The translations under genes were made by a program, and so were the position numbers. Of a stretch of 56,619 bases of DNA, positions 1 to 10,564 are shown piece by piece. The notes beneath the pieces were generated by a model. It saw only the letters and a program-made list of their open reading frames with translations, was not told where the DNA came from and made no database searches. Every line of letters starts with the position of its first letter. Position 1 is the first letter of the stretch. Location of the stretch: positions 1 through 56,619 of the forward strand of contig UCJD01000011.1 in the NCBI GenBank assembly GCA_900472605.1, given 5' to 3'. The DNA is from Hyphomicrobiales bacterium (GTDB lineage Bacteria > Pseudomonadota > Alphaproteobacteria > Rhizobiales > Rhizobiaceae).

Positions 1-282
1 CACCCGACCCATCCCTACACTAAAGCGCTCCTGTCCGCTGTTCCGATCCCGGATCCATCCGCTTCGAGAAACAGGATCGTTCTGACGGGAGACATCCCGA
101 GCCCCGTCAACCCGCCACCCGGCTGCAGGTTCAAGACACGCTGTCCCTACGCGTTCGACCGCTGCCAGACAGAAGAACCGCTCCTGCGGCGCAGGCCCGA
201 CGGTCAGGAAGTCGCATGCCATCTCGATATGGCGCAGCAAGTGGTCAAGTTTCAGCTACCTGGAGGAGGAGCAAGAGCATGA
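1..282 (+). CDS. Oligopeptide/dipeptide ABC transporter ATPase, C-terminal fragment
   Basis: The reading frame is open from base 1, so only the last 93 residues are present. They carry the oligopeptide transporter C-terminal (oligo_HPY) signature: [12 protein letters not shown] near the start, then a cysteine-bearing [14 protein letters not shown] stretch and a second cysteine in EVACHL, as in DppD/DppF/OppD/OppF. The Walker motifs lie outside the window. The protein would hydrolyse ATP on the cytoplasmic face of a peptide-class importer. Its stop TGA (280-282) overlaps the ATG of the binding-protein gene (279) in an ATGA arrangement, so translation is probably coupled. Which of the two ATPase subunits it is cannot be decided from this end alone. 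Confidence 0.9.
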   Translation, partial: HPTHPYTKALLSAVPIPDPSASRNRIVLTGDIPSPVNPPPGCRFKTRCPYAFDRCQTEEPLLRRRPDGQEVACHLDMAQQVVKFQLPGGGARA

Positions 283-1862
283 AAAGACGTACGTTCATGA
301 TGGGTCTCGGGGCTGCGGCCGCAGCTTCGCATTTCCCCATACCCGCGCTCGCCCAAGATCCGAGAGCCCGCACCCTTATCTACGTTCCGCCCGCAGGCCT
401 CTCGATCCTTGATCCGCATTTCACCACGATCAACCAGACCGCCTATTATGGTCACTACGTCTACGACATGCTCTACAGCACTGATTCCCAGTTCCGTGCC
501 GTGCCGCAGATGGCTGAAGGCCATATCGTTTCGGACGACAAGCTGACGTGGCTGATCAAGCTTCGACCGGGCTTGAAGTTCCATGACGGAGAACCTGTCC
601 GGGCGCAGGACTGCGTCGCCAGCATCAAGCGGTGGGGGAAGCGCGATGGCTCAGGCGTGACGCTTCTGTCGTACACCGAGGAACTGACCGCGGCCGATGA
701 CAACACCATCAAATTCCGGCTGAAGAAGCCTTTCGGAATTCTTCCGGACGCGCTTGCGCATCCCGTTGCTTCGCCTTGCATGATCATGCCGGAACGCGTG
801 GCGGCTGCGGACATAACCCAGCAGGTGACCGAAAGCATTGGCTCAGGCCCAATGAAGTTCATCAAGGATGAATTCATTCCCGGCGAACACGCCATGTTCG
901 AGCGAAACAGCGACTACGTGCCACGCCAGGAGGCGCCAAACGGAATGTCCGGAGGCAGGGTCGTCAATTTTGACCGGATCGAATGGCGTTCGCTACCCGA
1001 TGCCGCGACCGCTGCCGCGGCGCTCCAGGCTGGCGAAATAGACTGGCTGGATACGATCAACTTCGATCTGCTGGAACTGCTGAAGAGCGACCCCAGCCTG
1101 ACGGTCGCTGTTTCGGATCCTGGTTTCCGAAGCTGGGTACGGTTCAACTGCGGCGTTGCGCCCTTCAACAATCCGGCACTTCGGCGGGTTGTTTCCTCGG
1201 CCATCGACCAGATGACCTACACGCAGGCTCTGCTCGGGGCGGAAGCGAAGAATCTCTGCTACGCGATGTATGCCTGCGGTCTCCCCGGTGTGGAGGAGCT
1301 CGGCAAGGATTTGATGGGCGGCCCGAAGGACATGGCTGCGTTGGCCCAGAAGGTGAAGGAGGCCGGATATAACGGCGAAAAGGTCGTCATCATGAGTGCG
1401 ACGGATGTAGCCACGACCGCTCCCATGGGCGCGATCCTTCAAGACATGCTCTCCCAGCTCGGAATGAACGTGGATCTCCAATCCATGGACCTCAACACGA
1501 TGGCGACCCGGCGCATATCGCAGGCGCCTTCCGATCAGGGTGGTTGGAGCATGTTCTCCTTCCTGACCTCGACACCCGTCCTCGCCAGCCCGATGACAGC
1601 CATTGTCGCGCGAGGAGTAGGGACCAAGGGCTATCCGGGCAACTACGATGATCCGACGCTGGAAGGGTTTATCGGAGACTGGATCGGCGCGGCGAACGAC
1701 GAGGAGCGGTCCGCCAAATTCCACGAGATCCAAACAAGGCTCTGGGAAATGATGCCGATCGCGCCCTTGGCAATGTATGCCCAGTACACAGGATTCCGGT
1801 CTGACCTTACGGGCTATATCCCGAACACGGTGGCTGTTCCCTGGGGCATGAAGCGCGCCTGA
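279..1862 (+). CDS. ABC transporter periplasmic substrate-binding protein (family 5, DppA/OppA-like), Tat-exported
   Basis: A 527-residue solute-binding protein of the SBP_bac_5 family, delivering a peptide-like or small organic ligand to the membrane permease. I chose ATG 279 over the longer frame from 216. It is preceded by a GGAGGAGGAG ribosome site, overlaps the upstream ATPase stop, and begins with a twin-arginine signal (KRRTFMMG) followed by an alanine-rich stretch ending in ALAQ. Family features include [19 protein letters not shown] near residues 85-105 and [12 protein letters not shown] near residue 250. The order ATPase, binding protein, permease is unusual for this class, where the binding protein is generally first. 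The ligand cannot be predicted. Confidence 0.92.
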   Translation: MKRRTFMMGLGAAAAASHFPIPALAQDPRARTLIYVPPAGLSILDPHFTTINQTAYYGHYVYDMLYSTDSQFRAVPQMAEGHIVSDDKLTWLIKLRPGLKFHDGEPVRAQDCVASIKRWGKRDGSGVTLLSYTEELTAADDNTIKFRLKKPFGILPDALAHPVASPCMIMPERVAAADITQQVTESIGSGPMKFIKDEFIPGEHAMFERNSDYVPRQEAPNGMSGGRVVNFDRIEWRSLPDAATAAAALQAGEIDWLDTINFDLLELLKSDPSLTVAVSDPGFRSWVRFNCGVAPFNNPALRRVVSSAIDQMTYTQALLGAEAKNLCYAMYACGLPGVEELGKDLMGGPKDMAALAQKVKEAGYNGEKVVIMSATDVATTAPMGAILQDMLSQLGMNVDLQSMDLNTMATRRISQAPSDQGGWSMFSFLTSTPVLASPMTAIVARGVGTKGYPGNYDDPTLEGFIGDWIGAANDEERSAKFHEIQTRLWEMMPIAPLAMYAQYTGFRSDLTGYIPNTVAVPWGMKRA

Positions 1863-1936
1863 CGGGATTTGGGTGCGGGTGCTGGCCAGTTGGCTGGCAC
1901 CCAGTCACCCATGGAGAAAGAAGGGGAGGAACAACC

Positions 1937-2878
1937 ATGCTTGCCTATGCCGTCCGTCGATTGCTATCGACGATACCTGTCATCCTGGTCGTTGCTCTGG
2001 TCGTCTTCAGTATTCTGTACGTTGCGCCCGGCGATCCCGCCGTGATCATGGCGGGTGATGGAGCCTCTCCCACAGACATCGCGCGGATCCGGGCCGAACT
2101 GGGACTGGACCAGGGATTTGTGACGCGGTTTGTACTCTGGAGCGGAAGTGTCCTGCACGGCGATCTCGGCACCTCGGTCTACACGAAATTGCCCGTCCTC
2201 ACACTGATCGGCCAACGGTTGCTGCCGACAATATCCATGGTCATATTCACCTTGCTGATCGCTGTCGTGGTTGCAATCCCTCTTGGCGCGATCGCAGCAA
2301 GAAAGCACGGCGCACTCTCCGACCGTGTCGCCATGCTCACAGCCGTAATGGGATTCTCGATCCCGTCTTTCGTCGTCGCCTATGTGCTGGCTTATTATTT
2401 CGGCTTGAAGCTGCGATGGCTGCCGATCCAGGGATTCGTCCAGCCGTCGGTGAGCTTTGGACGCTACCTGGCGAGCATCACCCTGCCGTCGCTGTCGCTT
2501 TCACTGCTATACATCGCGTTGATCAGCCGCATAACCCGCTCGGCGATGCTCGACGTGCTGTCGCAGGACTATATCCGTACCGCGCGTGCCAAAGGGCTAA
2601 GCGAGACCGTCGTTGTCTTTCTGCACGCTCTGAAGAACGCCGCTGTGCCAATCTCGACCGTGGTGGGACTTGGCTTTGCGTCCCTGCTCGGCGGGGCGGT
2701 CGTGATCGAAACCGTATTTGCGATCCCAGGCCTCGGCCTGCTCATGGTCAATTCCATCCTGGCTAGAGACTACCCCGTGATCCAAGGCGTGCTTCTGATG
2801 TTCAGTCTCACGTACGTCCTGGTCAATCTCCTGGTCGATATCCTCTACGCCGCCTTTGATCCGCGCATCCGCTATTGA
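1937..2878 (+). CDS. ABC transporter permease, DppB/OppB-like
   Basis: A 313-residue inner-membrane permease subunit. It starts MLAYAVRRLLSTIPV with an N-terminal membrane segment and the DppB-type LYVAPGDPAVIMAG motif. Several hydrophobic helices follow, then the EAA loop region (DYIRTARAKGLSETVVVFLHALKNA, residues about 213-237), which contacts the ATPases. A GGGGAGGA ribosome site precedes ATG 1937. No DppC-type partner is present downstream; because the transporter needs one, it is presumably upstream of the window. The stop codon overlaps a possible TTG start of the next gene, suggesting coupling with the hydrolase. Confidence 0.93.
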   Translation: MLAYAVRRLLSTIPVILVVALVVFSILYVAPGDPAVIMAGDGASPTDIARIRAELGLDQGFVTRFVLWSGSVLHGDLGTSVYTKLPVLTLIGQRLLPTISMVIFTLLIAVVVAIPLGAIAARKHGALSDRVAMLTAVMGFSIPSFVVAYVLAYYFGLKLRWLPIQGFVQPSVSFGRYLASITLPSLSLSLLYIALISRITRSAMLDVLSQDYIRTARAKGLSETVVVFLHALKNAAVPISTVVGLGFASLLGGAVVIETVFAIPGLGLLMVNSILARDYPVIQGVLLMFSLTYVLVNLLVDILYAAFDPRIRY

Positions 2879-2934
2879 ACGGCGCCGGGATCGTTGCGAA
2901 ATCAAACCAAACCAATGTGAAGGTGCCCAAACGA

Positions 2935-3681
2935 ATGTCTTCGGAACAAACCAATCAGTCGGCGACTGGACCCAAGACCTATGTTCTTGTCCACGGAGCA
3001 TTTCACGGTGGATGGTGCTGGAAGGAGGTCGCAGTGCGCCTCAGGGCACTGGGGCACACCGCCTATACGCCGACGCTCACAGGTCTTGGCGAGCGCTCCC
3101 ACCTCGTTTCCCCCTCGACCAACCTAAAGACGTGGCTAAAGGACATTGCGCAGGTCATAGAATTTGAAGAACTCGAAGACGTTATTCTTGTAGGCCACAG
3201 CTTCGGCGGTGCGGTTGTCTCAGGACTGGCTGACCTGATGCCGGAACGGCTGCGCCACCTCGTATACTTCGACGCCATGGTGCTGCAATCGGGGCAGGGC
3301 GCTCTGGACACGGCCCCGCCGGATCTGATCGAACGATACCGTCGCCAGGCTGCTGAAACGAGCGGAGGGCTGACGATACCTCCGAATGACCCCAGCTATT
3401 ATGGCGTTACCGAGCCGAACCTGGCGGCGTGGCTGAAGACGAAGCTCACGCCGCATCCGCTTCAGACGTATCTTGACAGACTGGAACTCGACAATCCCGT
3501 CGGGAATGGCCGACCGGTGACGTACATCACCTGCACGGAACCCTTCAACCGCAGCACAGCGTCATCCCGCGAGTTCGCGTCGTCGAAGGCCGATTGGACG
3601 TATGTCGAGTTTCCTTCAAACCACAACGCGATGTTGTCGGCGCCGGACGCATTGACGAAATTGCTGTCCGAGATCGGCTGA
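2935..3681 (+). CDS. Alpha/beta hydrolase (esterase family)
   Basis: A 248-residue cytoplasmic alpha/beta hydrolase. The oxyanion-hole segment YVLVHGAFHGGWCWKEV follows the start, the nucleophile elbow is VGHSFGG (GxSxG), and the likely catalytic histidine is in SNHNAMLSAP near the C-terminus. The family includes small ester-cleaving enzymes of the EstC/PytH type. The start is uncertain: a TTG at 2875 overlaps the permease stop (TTGA) and adds 20 low-complexity residues, while ATG 2935 sits closer to the conserved core. Its position at the end of a peptide-class importer operon suggests it hydrolyses the imported compound, which is inference. Confidence 0.88.
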   Translation: MSSEQTNQSATGPKTYVLVHGAFHGGWCWKEVAVRLRALGHTAYTPTLTGLGERSHLVSPSTNLKTWLKDIAQVIEFEELEDVILVGHSFGGAVVSGLADLMPERLRHLVYFDAMVLQSGQGALDTAPPDLIERYRRQAAETSGGLTIPPNDPSYYGVTEPNLAAWLKTKLTPHPLQTYLDRLELDNPVGNGRPVTYITCTEPFNRSTASSREFASSKADWTYVEFPSNHNAMLSAPDALTKLLSEIG

Positions 3682-4036
3682 TAATGGCAATCCTTGGGGG
3701 CGGCGACCCGCTCGTCGCACCGCCTTCTGAAGCACCAGATTGGGGGCAAAATCTTGTGTGCCCCGCGACGATAGCCGATGGGCTCACCAAGACTGGCGGC
3801 GGCCGTGCTCCTTGTGGAGCCGACCGCTGCCTCATCGCCTTTTTGGATTGGCGCCCCGTCCCCATGGGACTGCTCCAGCCATAGCCGATGGCAGCCAAAG
3901 GTGGCCCAGGACACGAGTTGGCAAACGGCGAGAACTCCGGCTAGGACTGCGCCACGGCAAACAAGAAGTCGTGGCGATGCGGGACAAGACAAGTGATCCG
4001 CGGGCCGGGCTGTGACTGACCAAGGGAGAACACTCC
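3682..4036. other. Intergenic stretch, no supported gene
   Basis: 355 bases between the hydrolase and etfB. Several overlapping frames of 60-176 codons exist on both strands, but none starts with a ribosome site or shows a recognisable domain. The segment just before 4037 carries the etfB ribosome site (AAGGGAGAACACTCC) and probably the promoter of the etf-pnt cluster. A decayed insertion or gene remnant is possible but not demonstrable by eye. Confidence 0.4.
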
Positions 4037-4786
4037 ATGAAAATCCTCGTGCCTGTGAAGCGGGTGGTTGACTACAACGTGAAGATCCGCGTGAAACCGG
4101 ATGGCACGGGTGTCGAGCTCGCCAACGTCAAGATGGCGATGAACCCCTTCGACGAGATTTCCGTCGAGGAGGCGCTGCGGCTCAAGGAAAGTGGTGCGGC
4201 AAGCGAAGTCGTTGTCACATCGATCGGCCCGGCAAAGGCAGAAGAGACCTTGCGCACCGCACTCGCCATGGGCGCTGACCGCGCCATCCTCGTGGAAACC
4301 GACGAAGCGGTCGAGCCACTCGCCGTTGCGAAGATCCTTAAGGGCGTCGTTGAAGGCGAAAAGCCTGGCCTCATCATCGTCGGCAAGCAGGCAATCGATG
4401 ACGATAGCAACCAGACTGGCCAGATGCTCGCCGCTCTCCTCGGTGCCGGGCAGGCCACGTTCGCCTCGGCGATCGAGCTGACCGATGGCAAAGCACGTGT
4501 GACGCGCGAGGTCGATGGCGGCCTGCAGACGATCGAAGTCAAGCTTCCCGCTATCGTAACCACGGACCTGCGCCTCAACGAGCCGCGCTACGCATCGCTC
4601 CCAAACATCATGAAGGCGAAGAAGAAGCCACTCGACAAGAAGACGCCCGCGGATTTCGGCGTCTCCACCGCGTCGAAGCTCAAGGTATTGAAGACCGAGG
4701 AGCCGTCCGGCCGCAAGGCTGGCATTAAAGTGAAGTCGGTCGCCGAGCTTGTCGAAAAGCTCAAGGGCGAAGCTGGCGTCATCTGA
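4037..4786 (+). CDS. etfB: Electron transfer flavoprotein beta subunit
   Basis: A 249-residue EtfB. The start [20 protein letters not shown] and the [18 protein letters not shown] segment are diagnostic of group I ETF beta subunits. [25 protein letters not shown] marks the AMP-binding half. A strongly basic recognition-loop region follows ([21 protein letters not shown], residues about 192-212). With EtfA it binds FAD and AMP and carries electrons from acyl-CoA and related dehydrogenases to ETF:quinone oxidoreductase. An AAGGGAG ribosome site precedes ATG 4037. It is 23 bases from etfA and lies in the same cluster as its electron acceptor (11580-13244). Confidence 0.97.
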   Translation: MKILVPVKRVVDYNVKIRVKPDGTGVELANVKMAMNPFDEISVEEALRLKESGAASEVVVTSIGPAKAEETLRTALAMGADRAILVETDEAVEPLAVAKILKGVVEGEKPGLIIVGKQAIDDDSNQTGQMLAALLGAGQATFASAIELTDGKARVTREVDGGLQTIEVKLPAIVTTDLRLNEPRYASLPNIMKAKKKPLDKKTPADFGVSTASKLKVLKTEEPSGRKAGIKVKSVAELVEKLKGEAGVI

Positions 4787-4809
4787 GGTTCAAGAAAGGA
4801 ATTACGACC

Positions 4810-5742
4810 ATGACCATTCTTCTCCTGGCAGACCACGACAACACAAGCCTCTCCGACCAGACCGCCAAAGCCCTGACTGCCGCATCAAAGATTGGTGGCG
4901 ACGTTCATGTGCTGGTCGCTGGCAAGGACGCCCATGCTGTTGCCGATGCGGCGGCCAGACTGTCCGGGGTCTCGAAGGTGCTGTTCGCTGAAAGCGAAGA
5001 GTTTGGTCACGGTCTGGCCGAGCCGCTCTCCGACCTGATCGTCTCGCTTGCAGGCGGCTACGACACGATCATCGCCGCTGCGACCTCGAACGGCAAGAAC
5101 GTCATGCCGCGCGTCGCCGCACTACTCGATGTCGCACAAGTATCGGAAATTATCGAAGTGGTGTCCGCCGACACGTTCAAGCGTCCCATCTATGCGGGCA
5201 ACGCCATCCAGACCGTCCAGGCGAGCGATGGGACGAAGGTCCTGACGGTCCGCACCGCATCCTTTTCCCCAGCCGGGGAAGGGCAATCGGCGGCCGATGT
5301 TGAAAGCGTCGCATCGGTCGTCGGTTCTGCTCTCTCCGAATACCTCTCGCAGTCCCTGTCGTCCTCGGAGCGTCCGGAACTGACTTCCGCAAAGGTTATC
5401 ATTTCCGGCGGCCGGGCGCTGGGTTCCGCGGAGAAGTTCGAGGAAGTTATCCTGCCTGTCGCGGACAAGCTCGGCGCCGCCGTCGGAGCCTCGCGCGCCG
5501 CGGTCGATGCGGGCTACGCTCCGAACGACTGGCAGGTCGGGCAGACCGGGAAGGTCGTCGCACCGCAGCTCTACATCGCCTGCGGGATCTCGGGTGCAAT
5601 CCAGCACCTTGCGGGCATGAAGGACTCGAAGGTCATCGTCGCCATCAACAAGGACGAGGAGGCTCCGATCTTCCAGGTGGCTGACTACGGTTTGGTGGCG
5701 GATCTTTTCGAAGCGCTGCCGGAGCTTGCCAAACAGCTCTAG
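4810..5742 (+). CDS. etfA: Electron transfer flavoprotein alpha subunit
   Basis: A 310-residue EtfA. The N-terminal Rossmann-like domain starts [11 protein letters not shown]. The C-terminal FAD-binding domain contains the signature [42 protein letters not shown] (about residues 220-262), including the conserved arginine and the QVGQTG and SGAIQH FAD contacts. Length and motifs are those of canonical single-electron (non-bifurcating) ETF. A GAAAGGAATTACGACC leader supports ATG 4810. It is a two-gene unit with etfB, and downstream pntAB starts 113 bases later. Confidence 0.97.
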   Translation: MTILLLADHDNTSLSDQTAKALTAASKIGGDVHVLVAGKDAHAVADAAARLSGVSKVLFAESEEFGHGLAEPLSDLIVSLAGGYDTIIAAATSNGKNVMPRVAALLDVAQVSEIIEVVSADTFKRPIYAGNAIQTVQASDGTKVLTVRTASFSPAGEGQSAADVESVASVVGSALSEYLSQSLSSSERPELTSAKVIISGGRALGSAEKFEEVILPVADKLGAAVGASRAAVDAGYAPNDWQVGQTGKVVAPQLYIACGISGAIQHLAGMKDSKVIVAINKDEEAPIFQVADYGLVADLFEALPELAKQL

Positions 5743-5855
5743 CTTCAGACTGGATGCTGGCCGCATCAATCTGATTTTACGAGGAATTCGTCGACTGTCC
5801 GCCTGCATGAGCGCGCGCGGACAGTCGACGCGCGCCAATACGCGGGGGATCGAAA

Positions 5856-7451
5856 TTGAACGTGGAAATTCGAAGACGTTTTGTGGTCGGGGTCCCGGCG
5901 GAGCAAGCTGCGGGCGAAAACCGTGTTGCGATGACGCCCGACAGTGCCGTGCAGATGCAGAAGCTGGGATACGACTGCTTCATCGAGACCGGTGCTGGCA
6001 GGGCGTCCGGGTTTTCCGACGAGTCCTATCGGTCGGCGGGAGTCAGGATCGCCGACAGCGCCACCGCGCTCTATGATGCCGCCGACATTGTCGCCAAAGT
6101 CCGACCGCCTAGCCGCGAGGAATTGGATTACCTGGGGACAGGAAAGACGCTGATCTCTTTCTTCTATCCGGCGCAGAACGCCGAGTTGCTGGAGCTTGCG
6201 AGGGAACGGGGCGCCACGGTCGTCGCGATGGATATGGTGCCCCGCATTTCCCGGGCCCAGAAGATGGATGCGCTGTCTTCTATGGCGAACATAGCCGGAT
6301 ACCGCGCGGTCATCGAGGCTGGTTCGAACTTCGGGCGCTTCTTCACCGGACAGGTCACCGCTGCGGGCAAGGTTCCCCCAGCGAAGGTGCTGGTCGTCGG
6401 CGCCGGGGTTGCCGGACTGGCGGCGATCGGGACAGCGACCTCGCTGGGCGCGATCACCTACGCCTTCGACGTCCGCCCCGAAGTGGCCGAACAGATCGAA
6501 TCCATGGGCGCGGAGTTTGTCTATCTCGACTTCGACGCACACCAGGATGGTGCTGCCACGGGCGGCTATGCGGCCCCATCGTCGCCTGAGTTCAGGGAAA
6601 AGCAGCTCGCGAGGTTCCAGCAGCTTGCACCAGAGATGGACATCGTCATCACTACCGCACTGATCCCAGGTCGGGATGCTCCAAAACTGTGGCTTGCCGA
6701 CATGGTCGCTTCGATGAAGCCGGGGTCGGTCATCGTGGATCTCGCGGCCGAACGCGGCGGCAACTGTGATCTCACTGTGATGGACCAGCGCGTCGTCTCC
6801 GGGAACGGCGTCGTGGTGATCGGTTACACCGATTTCCCAAGCCGAATGGCGGCGCAGGCTTCGGCACTCTACGCAAACAATGTCCGCCACATGCTCTCGG
6901 ATCTTACGCCGGGGAAGAACGGTCAGCCCGTCCATAACATGGACGATGACGTTATCCGGGGTTCAACAGTCTGCTCTGAAGGCCGGATCACCTATCCGCC
7001 TCCGCCTCCCAAGGTTCAAGCGATCGCCACACAGAAGCCGAAGGAAAAGGTCAGGGAACCCACACCGGAGGAGAAGAGGACAACCGAGCTCGCTGTGTTC
7101 AGGAAGCAGACCAGGAACCTCGGGTTCATGCTGGCATTGGGAACAGGCGTCCTCCTGCTTGTCGGCGCCTACGCCCCAGCCAGCTTCATGGCGCATTTCG
7201 TCGTCTTCGTGCTGGCGTGCTTCGTCGGGTTCCAGGTGATCTGGAACGTCTCCCATTCGCTGCACACGCCCCTGATGGCAGTGACAAACGCCATATCCGG
7301 CATCGTCATCCTCGGAGCGCTTCTGCAGATTGGAAGTGGCAGTCAGTTGGTGATGACGCTCTCGTCGCTCTCGGTGCTGGTTGCGACGGTCAATATCGTC
7401 GGGGGCTTCCTCGTCACGCGACGGATGCTCGCCATGTTCCAGAAGTCCTGA
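5856..7451 (+). CDS. pntA: Proton-translocating NAD(P) transhydrogenase subunit alpha (fused E. coli-type PntA)
   Basis: A 531-residue alpha subunit that combines the NAD(H)-binding domain I and the first membrane helices in one chain, as in E. coli. Domain I starts with [19 protein letters not shown] and includes [23 protein letters not shown] (about residues 172-194). A charged linker, [18 protein letters not shown] (near residues 390-408), precedes about four hydrophobic segments. The enzyme uses the proton gradient to reduce NADP+ with NADH. The frame begins with TTG 5856 behind a GGGGGATCG ribosome-like site; GTG 5862 is an alternative. From memory many rhizobia encode this protein as two genes (pntAA, pntAB), so the fused form may indicate a separate acquisition. 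Confidence 0.95.
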   Translation: MNVEIRRRFVVGVPAEQAAGENRVAMTPDSAVQMQKLGYDCFIETGAGRASGFSDESYRSAGVRIADSATALYDAADIVAKVRPPSREELDYLGTGKTLISFFYPAQNAELLELARERGATVVAMDMVPRISRAQKMDALSSMANIAGYRAVIEAGSNFGRFFTGQVTAAGKVPPAKVLVVGAGVAGLAAIGTATSLGAITYAFDVRPEVAEQIESMGAEFVYLDFDAHQDGAATGGYAAPSSPEFREKQLARFQQLAPEMDIVITTALIPGRDAPKLWLADMVASMKPGSVIVDLAAERGGNCDLTVMDQRVVSGNGVVVIGYTDFPSRMAAQASALYANNVRHMLSDLTPGKNGQPVHNMDDDVIRGSTVCSEGRITYPPPPPKVQAIATQKPKEKVREPTPEEKRTTELAVFRKQTRNLGFMLALGTGVLLLVGAYAPASFMAHFVVFVLACFVGFQVIWNVSHSLHTPLMAVTNAISGIVILGALLQIGSGSQLVMTLSSLSVLVATVNIVGGFLVTRRMLAMFQKS

Positions 7452-7466
7452 TCGGGGGATCGACAA

Positions 7467-8903
7467 ATGACCATCGGTATCGTTTCTGCGGCTTACATTT
7501 CGGCGGCCGTTCTGTTCATCCTATCGCTCGGCGGACTGTCCGGTCAGGAAAGTGCGAAGCGGGCCGTCTGGTACGGCATTGTCGGCATGGGCCTCGCCGT
7601 CGTCGCCACCGTGTTCGGCCCTGGCGTGGGCAACTGGTTCGTCATCGCCCTCATGATCGGTGGCGGAGCGGTTCTCGGCCATTACGTCGCAAGCCGGGTG
7701 CAGATGACTGAAATGCCGCAGCTCGTGGCGGCACTGCATTCCTTCGTCGGACTTGCGGCGGTGTTCATCGGGTTCAACGCCCACACGGAGGCCGAGCAGA
7801 TCGCGGGTCTCGATCTCACAGCTCGTGCCGCCCTGACCGGATTTGCTGGTATTCTTGCACACAAGACCCCGGTCGAACTCTCCATAATGAAGGTCGAAGT
7901 CTTCCTCGGCGTCTTCATCGGTGCCGTTACGTTCACCGGTTCGATCGTCGCGTTCGGGAAGCTCGCCGGAAAGGTCGATGGCAAGGCGAAGAAACTCCCC
8001 GGCGGTCACTTCCTCAACGCGTCGGCGGCCACCCTGTCGGTAATGCTGCTGTTCATATACGCCAACGAGACCCAGGTCTGGCCGCTGGCAGTCATGACAC
8101 TCGCCGCCTTTTTCATCGGATACCACCTCATCATGGGTATCGGCGGCGCAGACATGCCAGTAGTCGTATCCATGCTGAACAGCTATTCCGGATGGGCCGC
8201 GGCAGCGATAGGATTCACGCTCGGAAACGATCTTCTGATCGTCACGGGGGCATTGGTCGGCTCCTCCGGTGCAATCCTCTCCTTCATCATGTGCAAGGCA
8301 ATGAACCGTTCGTTCGTCTCGGTCATCCTTGGCGGATTCGGATCTGCGGTTGGCCCCGCGATGGAAATCGTAGGGGAGCAGGTGGCCATCGACGCCGAAG
8401 GCGTGGCGTCCGCTCTCAACGACGCTGATCGCATTGTGATCGTGCCGGGGTATGGAATGGCTGTCGCCCAGGCGCAGCAGGCCGTTTCAGAACTGACACG
8501 CAAACTCCGTGCCGCCGGAAAGGACGTGCGCTTTGCTATCCACCCCGTTGCCGGACGCCTGCCAGGCCACATGAATGTTCTGCTTGCAGAGGCGAGGGTC
8601 CCCTATGACATCGTTCTCGAAATGGACGAGATCAACGAGGATTTTCCGCAAACCGACGTCGCGATCGTCATTGGCTCGAACGACATCGTGAATCCGGCCG
8701 CCCAGGAGGATCCCAATTCCCCCATCGCCGGGATGCCCGTGCTCGAGGTCTGGAAGGCCAAGCAGGTGTTCGTTTCCAAGCGCGGCCAGGGAACGGGGTA
8801 TTCCGGCATCGAAAACCCGCTGTTTTTCCGGGAGAACACCCGGATGTTCTACGGGGACGCCAAGGCTTCCGTCTCCGAACTTCTTCTGAAAGTCGCGACC
8901 TAG
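7467..8903 (+). CDS. pntB: Proton-translocating NAD(P) transhydrogenase subunit beta
   Basis: A 478-residue PntB, with about nine hydrophobic segments in the first 290 residues (domain II) and an NADP(H)-binding domain III at the C-terminus. Domain III carries the dinucleotide-binding [14 protein letters not shown] stretch, [15 protein letters not shown], and NDIVNPAA near residues 412-419, typical of the family. It forms the proton channel with PntA in the cytoplasmic membrane. It starts 15 bases after pntA behind a weak GGGGG site. Placed beside etfBA, it would help rebalance NADH and NADPH during oxidation of the substrate this cluster serves; that link is inference. Confidence 0.96.
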   Translation: MTIGIVSAAYISAAVLFILSLGGLSGQESAKRAVWYGIVGMGLAVVATVFGPGVGNWFVIALMIGGGAVLGHYVASRVQMTEMPQLVAALHSFVGLAAVFIGFNAHTEAEQIAGLDLTARAALTGFAGILAHKTPVELSIMKVEVFLGVFIGAVTFTGSIVAFGKLAGKVDGKAKKLPGGHFLNASAATLSVMLLFIYANETQVWPLAVMTLAAFFIGYHLIMGIGGADMPVVVSMLNSYSGWAAAAIGFTLGNDLLIVTGALVGSSGAILSFIMCKAMNRSFVSVILGGFGSAVGPAMEIVGEQVAIDAEGVASALNDADRIVIVPGYGMAVAQAQQAVSELTRKLRAAGKDVRFAIHPVAGRLPGHMNVLLAEARVPYDIVLEMDEINEDFPQTDVAIVIGSNDIVNPAAQEDPNSPIAGMPVLEVWKAKQVFVSKRGQGTGYSGIENPLFFRENTRMFYGDAKASVSELLLKVAT

Positions 8904-8946
8904 AAATTAGGCCGTCCCCCGGAAACCTGGCACGCGAGGGAAATCC

Positions 8947-9480
8947 ATGACAGAACATCGCGGCCGCATATGCGCCATCCGGATCGACGGTCTCGTCGGG
9001 ACATGTCCTCGCGAGATCGAGGCGGAAAAGCAGATAGCGATCGCGGACCTGCTCGAGGAGAATACCTTCGAACTCGTGGGTCGATCGGAGCAGGGCCCAT
9101 ATCATCTGGTGCTGTCGACGGCCGGGGCCAGACTTGCACTTCACGTCTCCGACGCCGACGCTATCCATGTCGTCTCTCATTTCCTGTCCCTGACGCCCTT
9201 GCGTCGAGTGATACGAGACTACAGGACGATCTGCGACACGCACTTCGGCGCGAATGCGTGTCCGGATCCTTACAGGTTCGAGGCAATCGACATGGCGCGA
9301 CGCGGAATTCACAACGAGGGCTCGAACCTTCTCCGCGATCGGCTGGCGTCGAAGGTGTGGATGGATCTCGACACTGCGCGGGGCCTGTTCACGCTCATCG
9401 TCGCTTCGGAGACCAGCCGCGCTGGTCCGGTGGCTTCCGGCTGGCGACCATCGAAACCACAGACGATCGCTGATCATTGA
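8947..9480 (+). CDS. UPF0262 family protein
   Basis: A 177-residue cytoplasmic protein of the alphaproteobacterial UPF0262 family. The hallmark segments are all visible: IADLLEENTFELVG (about residues 32-45), the GPYHLVLS strand, FLSLTPLRRVIRDYRTICDTHF (near 79-100), and EAIDMARRGIHNEGSNLLRDRL followed by DLDTARGLFTLI. The family has no established biochemical function that I know of. The C-terminal tail of about 20 residues is longer than I remember for the family. It follows pntB by 43 bases in the same direction, so it is probably co-transcribed, an unusual neighbour that may hint at a redox or acyl-CoA role. Confidence 0.85.
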   Translation: MTEHRGRICAIRIDGLVGTCPREIEAEKQIAIADLLEENTFELVGRSEQGPYHLVLSTAGARLALHVSDADAIHVVSHFLSLTPLRRVIRDYRTICDTHFGANACPDPYRFEAIDMARRGIHNEGSNLLRDRLASKVWMDLDTARGLFTLIVASETSRAGPVASGWRPSKPQTIADH

Positions 9481-9638
9481 ACCCAGGCCGCTGACGGGCG
9501 TCCGGGGCGGGTGCACCGAGTCATAGCATGTTCCTATGGGATTCATTGCAACCGCATGGGTCGACACGTTCGACATCGACAGCTTCCATGCGAGCGTCAC
9601 AACGATCGACGCCAGATGACTGCTGACAGGAGGAACGA

Positions 9639-10559
9639 ATGCGAATAGTTGAGGTTGGCCGGGATGCTACCGCTCGCCGCGAGAGCAGGATGCGAAGCAT
9701 TCTGTTCGTCCCGGGTGACTCCGAGCGGAAGATCGAGAAGGCGGTTGCCTCCAAAGCGGACGCTATCGTCATAGATCTCGAGGATTCGGTTTCCCCATCG
9801 GAGAAGGCCGAAGCACGTCACCTTACCAAATCGGTGCTTCTGAATTCCGGGCGCCGGGTTGTCGGTGTCCGTGTCAATGCCCGTGATACGGAATGGCATC
9901 TTCACGACCTCGCCGTAATAGCCGGTGGCGGCCCTGATTTCATCATGCTTCCAAAATGCACCAGCTCTGAAGATCTAATGATACTGGATCACCAGCTCGC
10001 TGTTCTCGAAACTGCCTACGGACTGGAGGTCGGCCATATCGGACTGATCCCGCTCGTCACCGAGACAGCAGCTTCGGTTCAGTCGCTCGACTACAGGTCC
10101 GCGCCCGCACGGCTGATGGCTTTGGGTTTCGCGGGCGAAGACTTTTCCGCCGACCTGGGCGTCGCGGCAAGGGGGCCGACCCGAAATCTGAACCCTCTAC
10201 TCGTCATCGGGCGCCAGATGACGGCAATCGCAGCTGCGGCAGCACGCGTTCCGGCAATCGACACGCCATTTCCCGATCCCAAGGACGCCGGAGGGTTGGA
10301 AAGCGAAACCGTTGAAGCCCGGGAGCTTGGATTTGGTGGAAAGCTTTGCATCCATCCGTCCCAGATCGACATTGTCCACTCGGTCATGAAGCCGAGCGAG
10401 GACGAGCTCCGATGGGCGAAGGCCGTGGCCGACGCTTTTGAAACCTCGCCAAATCAGGGTGTCACTCTTCTCGACGGGAAGATGATCGATAGGGCGCATC
10501 TTCGTCTCGCGCTGCGCCGACTGGCGATGGTTCCGAATGACGAAACGACCGGAGTCTAG
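9639..10559 (+). CDS. CoA-ester lyase, HpcH/HpaI aldolase family (CitE/citramalyl-CoA lyase-like)
   Basis: A 306-residue TIM-barrel lyase of the CitE/malyl-CoA lyase group. Visible markers are SILFVPGDSERKIEKA, the metal and substrate motif VIDLEDSVSPSEKAEAR (about residues 45-61), PLVTETAASV with its conserved glutamate, and GFAGEDFSADLGV with a metal-binding aspartate. GKLCIHPSQI is the typical C-terminal signature. Such enzymes split beta-hydroxyacyl-CoAs, for example citramalyl-CoA to pyruvate and acetyl-CoA, or malyl-CoA to glyoxylate and acetyl-CoA. The start is fixed by AGGAGG nine bases before ATG 9639. The next gene encodes a hydratase that would supply its substrate. The exact substrate is not decidable from sequence. 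Confidence 0.88.
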   Translation: MRIVEVGRDATARRESRMRSILFVPGDSERKIEKAVASKADAIVIDLEDSVSPSEKAEARHLTKSVLLNSGRRVVGVRVNARDTEWHLHDLAVIAGGGPDFIMLPKCTSSEDLMILDHQLAVLETAYGLEVGHIGLIPLVTETAASVQSLDYRSAPARLMALGFAGEDFSADLGVAARGPTRNLNPLLVIGRQMTAIAAAAARVPAIDTPFPDPKDAGGLESETVEARELGFGGKLCIHPSQIDIVHSVMKPSEDELRWAKAVADAFETSPNQGVTLLDGKMIDRAHLRLALRRLAMVPNDETTGV

Positions 10560-10564
10560 TATCA

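Noticed and set aside
3682..4036. Possible transposase or gene remnant before etfB
   Set aside because: Frames on both strands look protein-like in patches but none matches a family I recognise and no terminal repeats were found.
4037..5742. Electron-bifurcating ETF (Fix-type)
   Set aside because: No fixC/fixX partner; the genes match the canonical EtfBA and an ETF-QO is in the same cluster.
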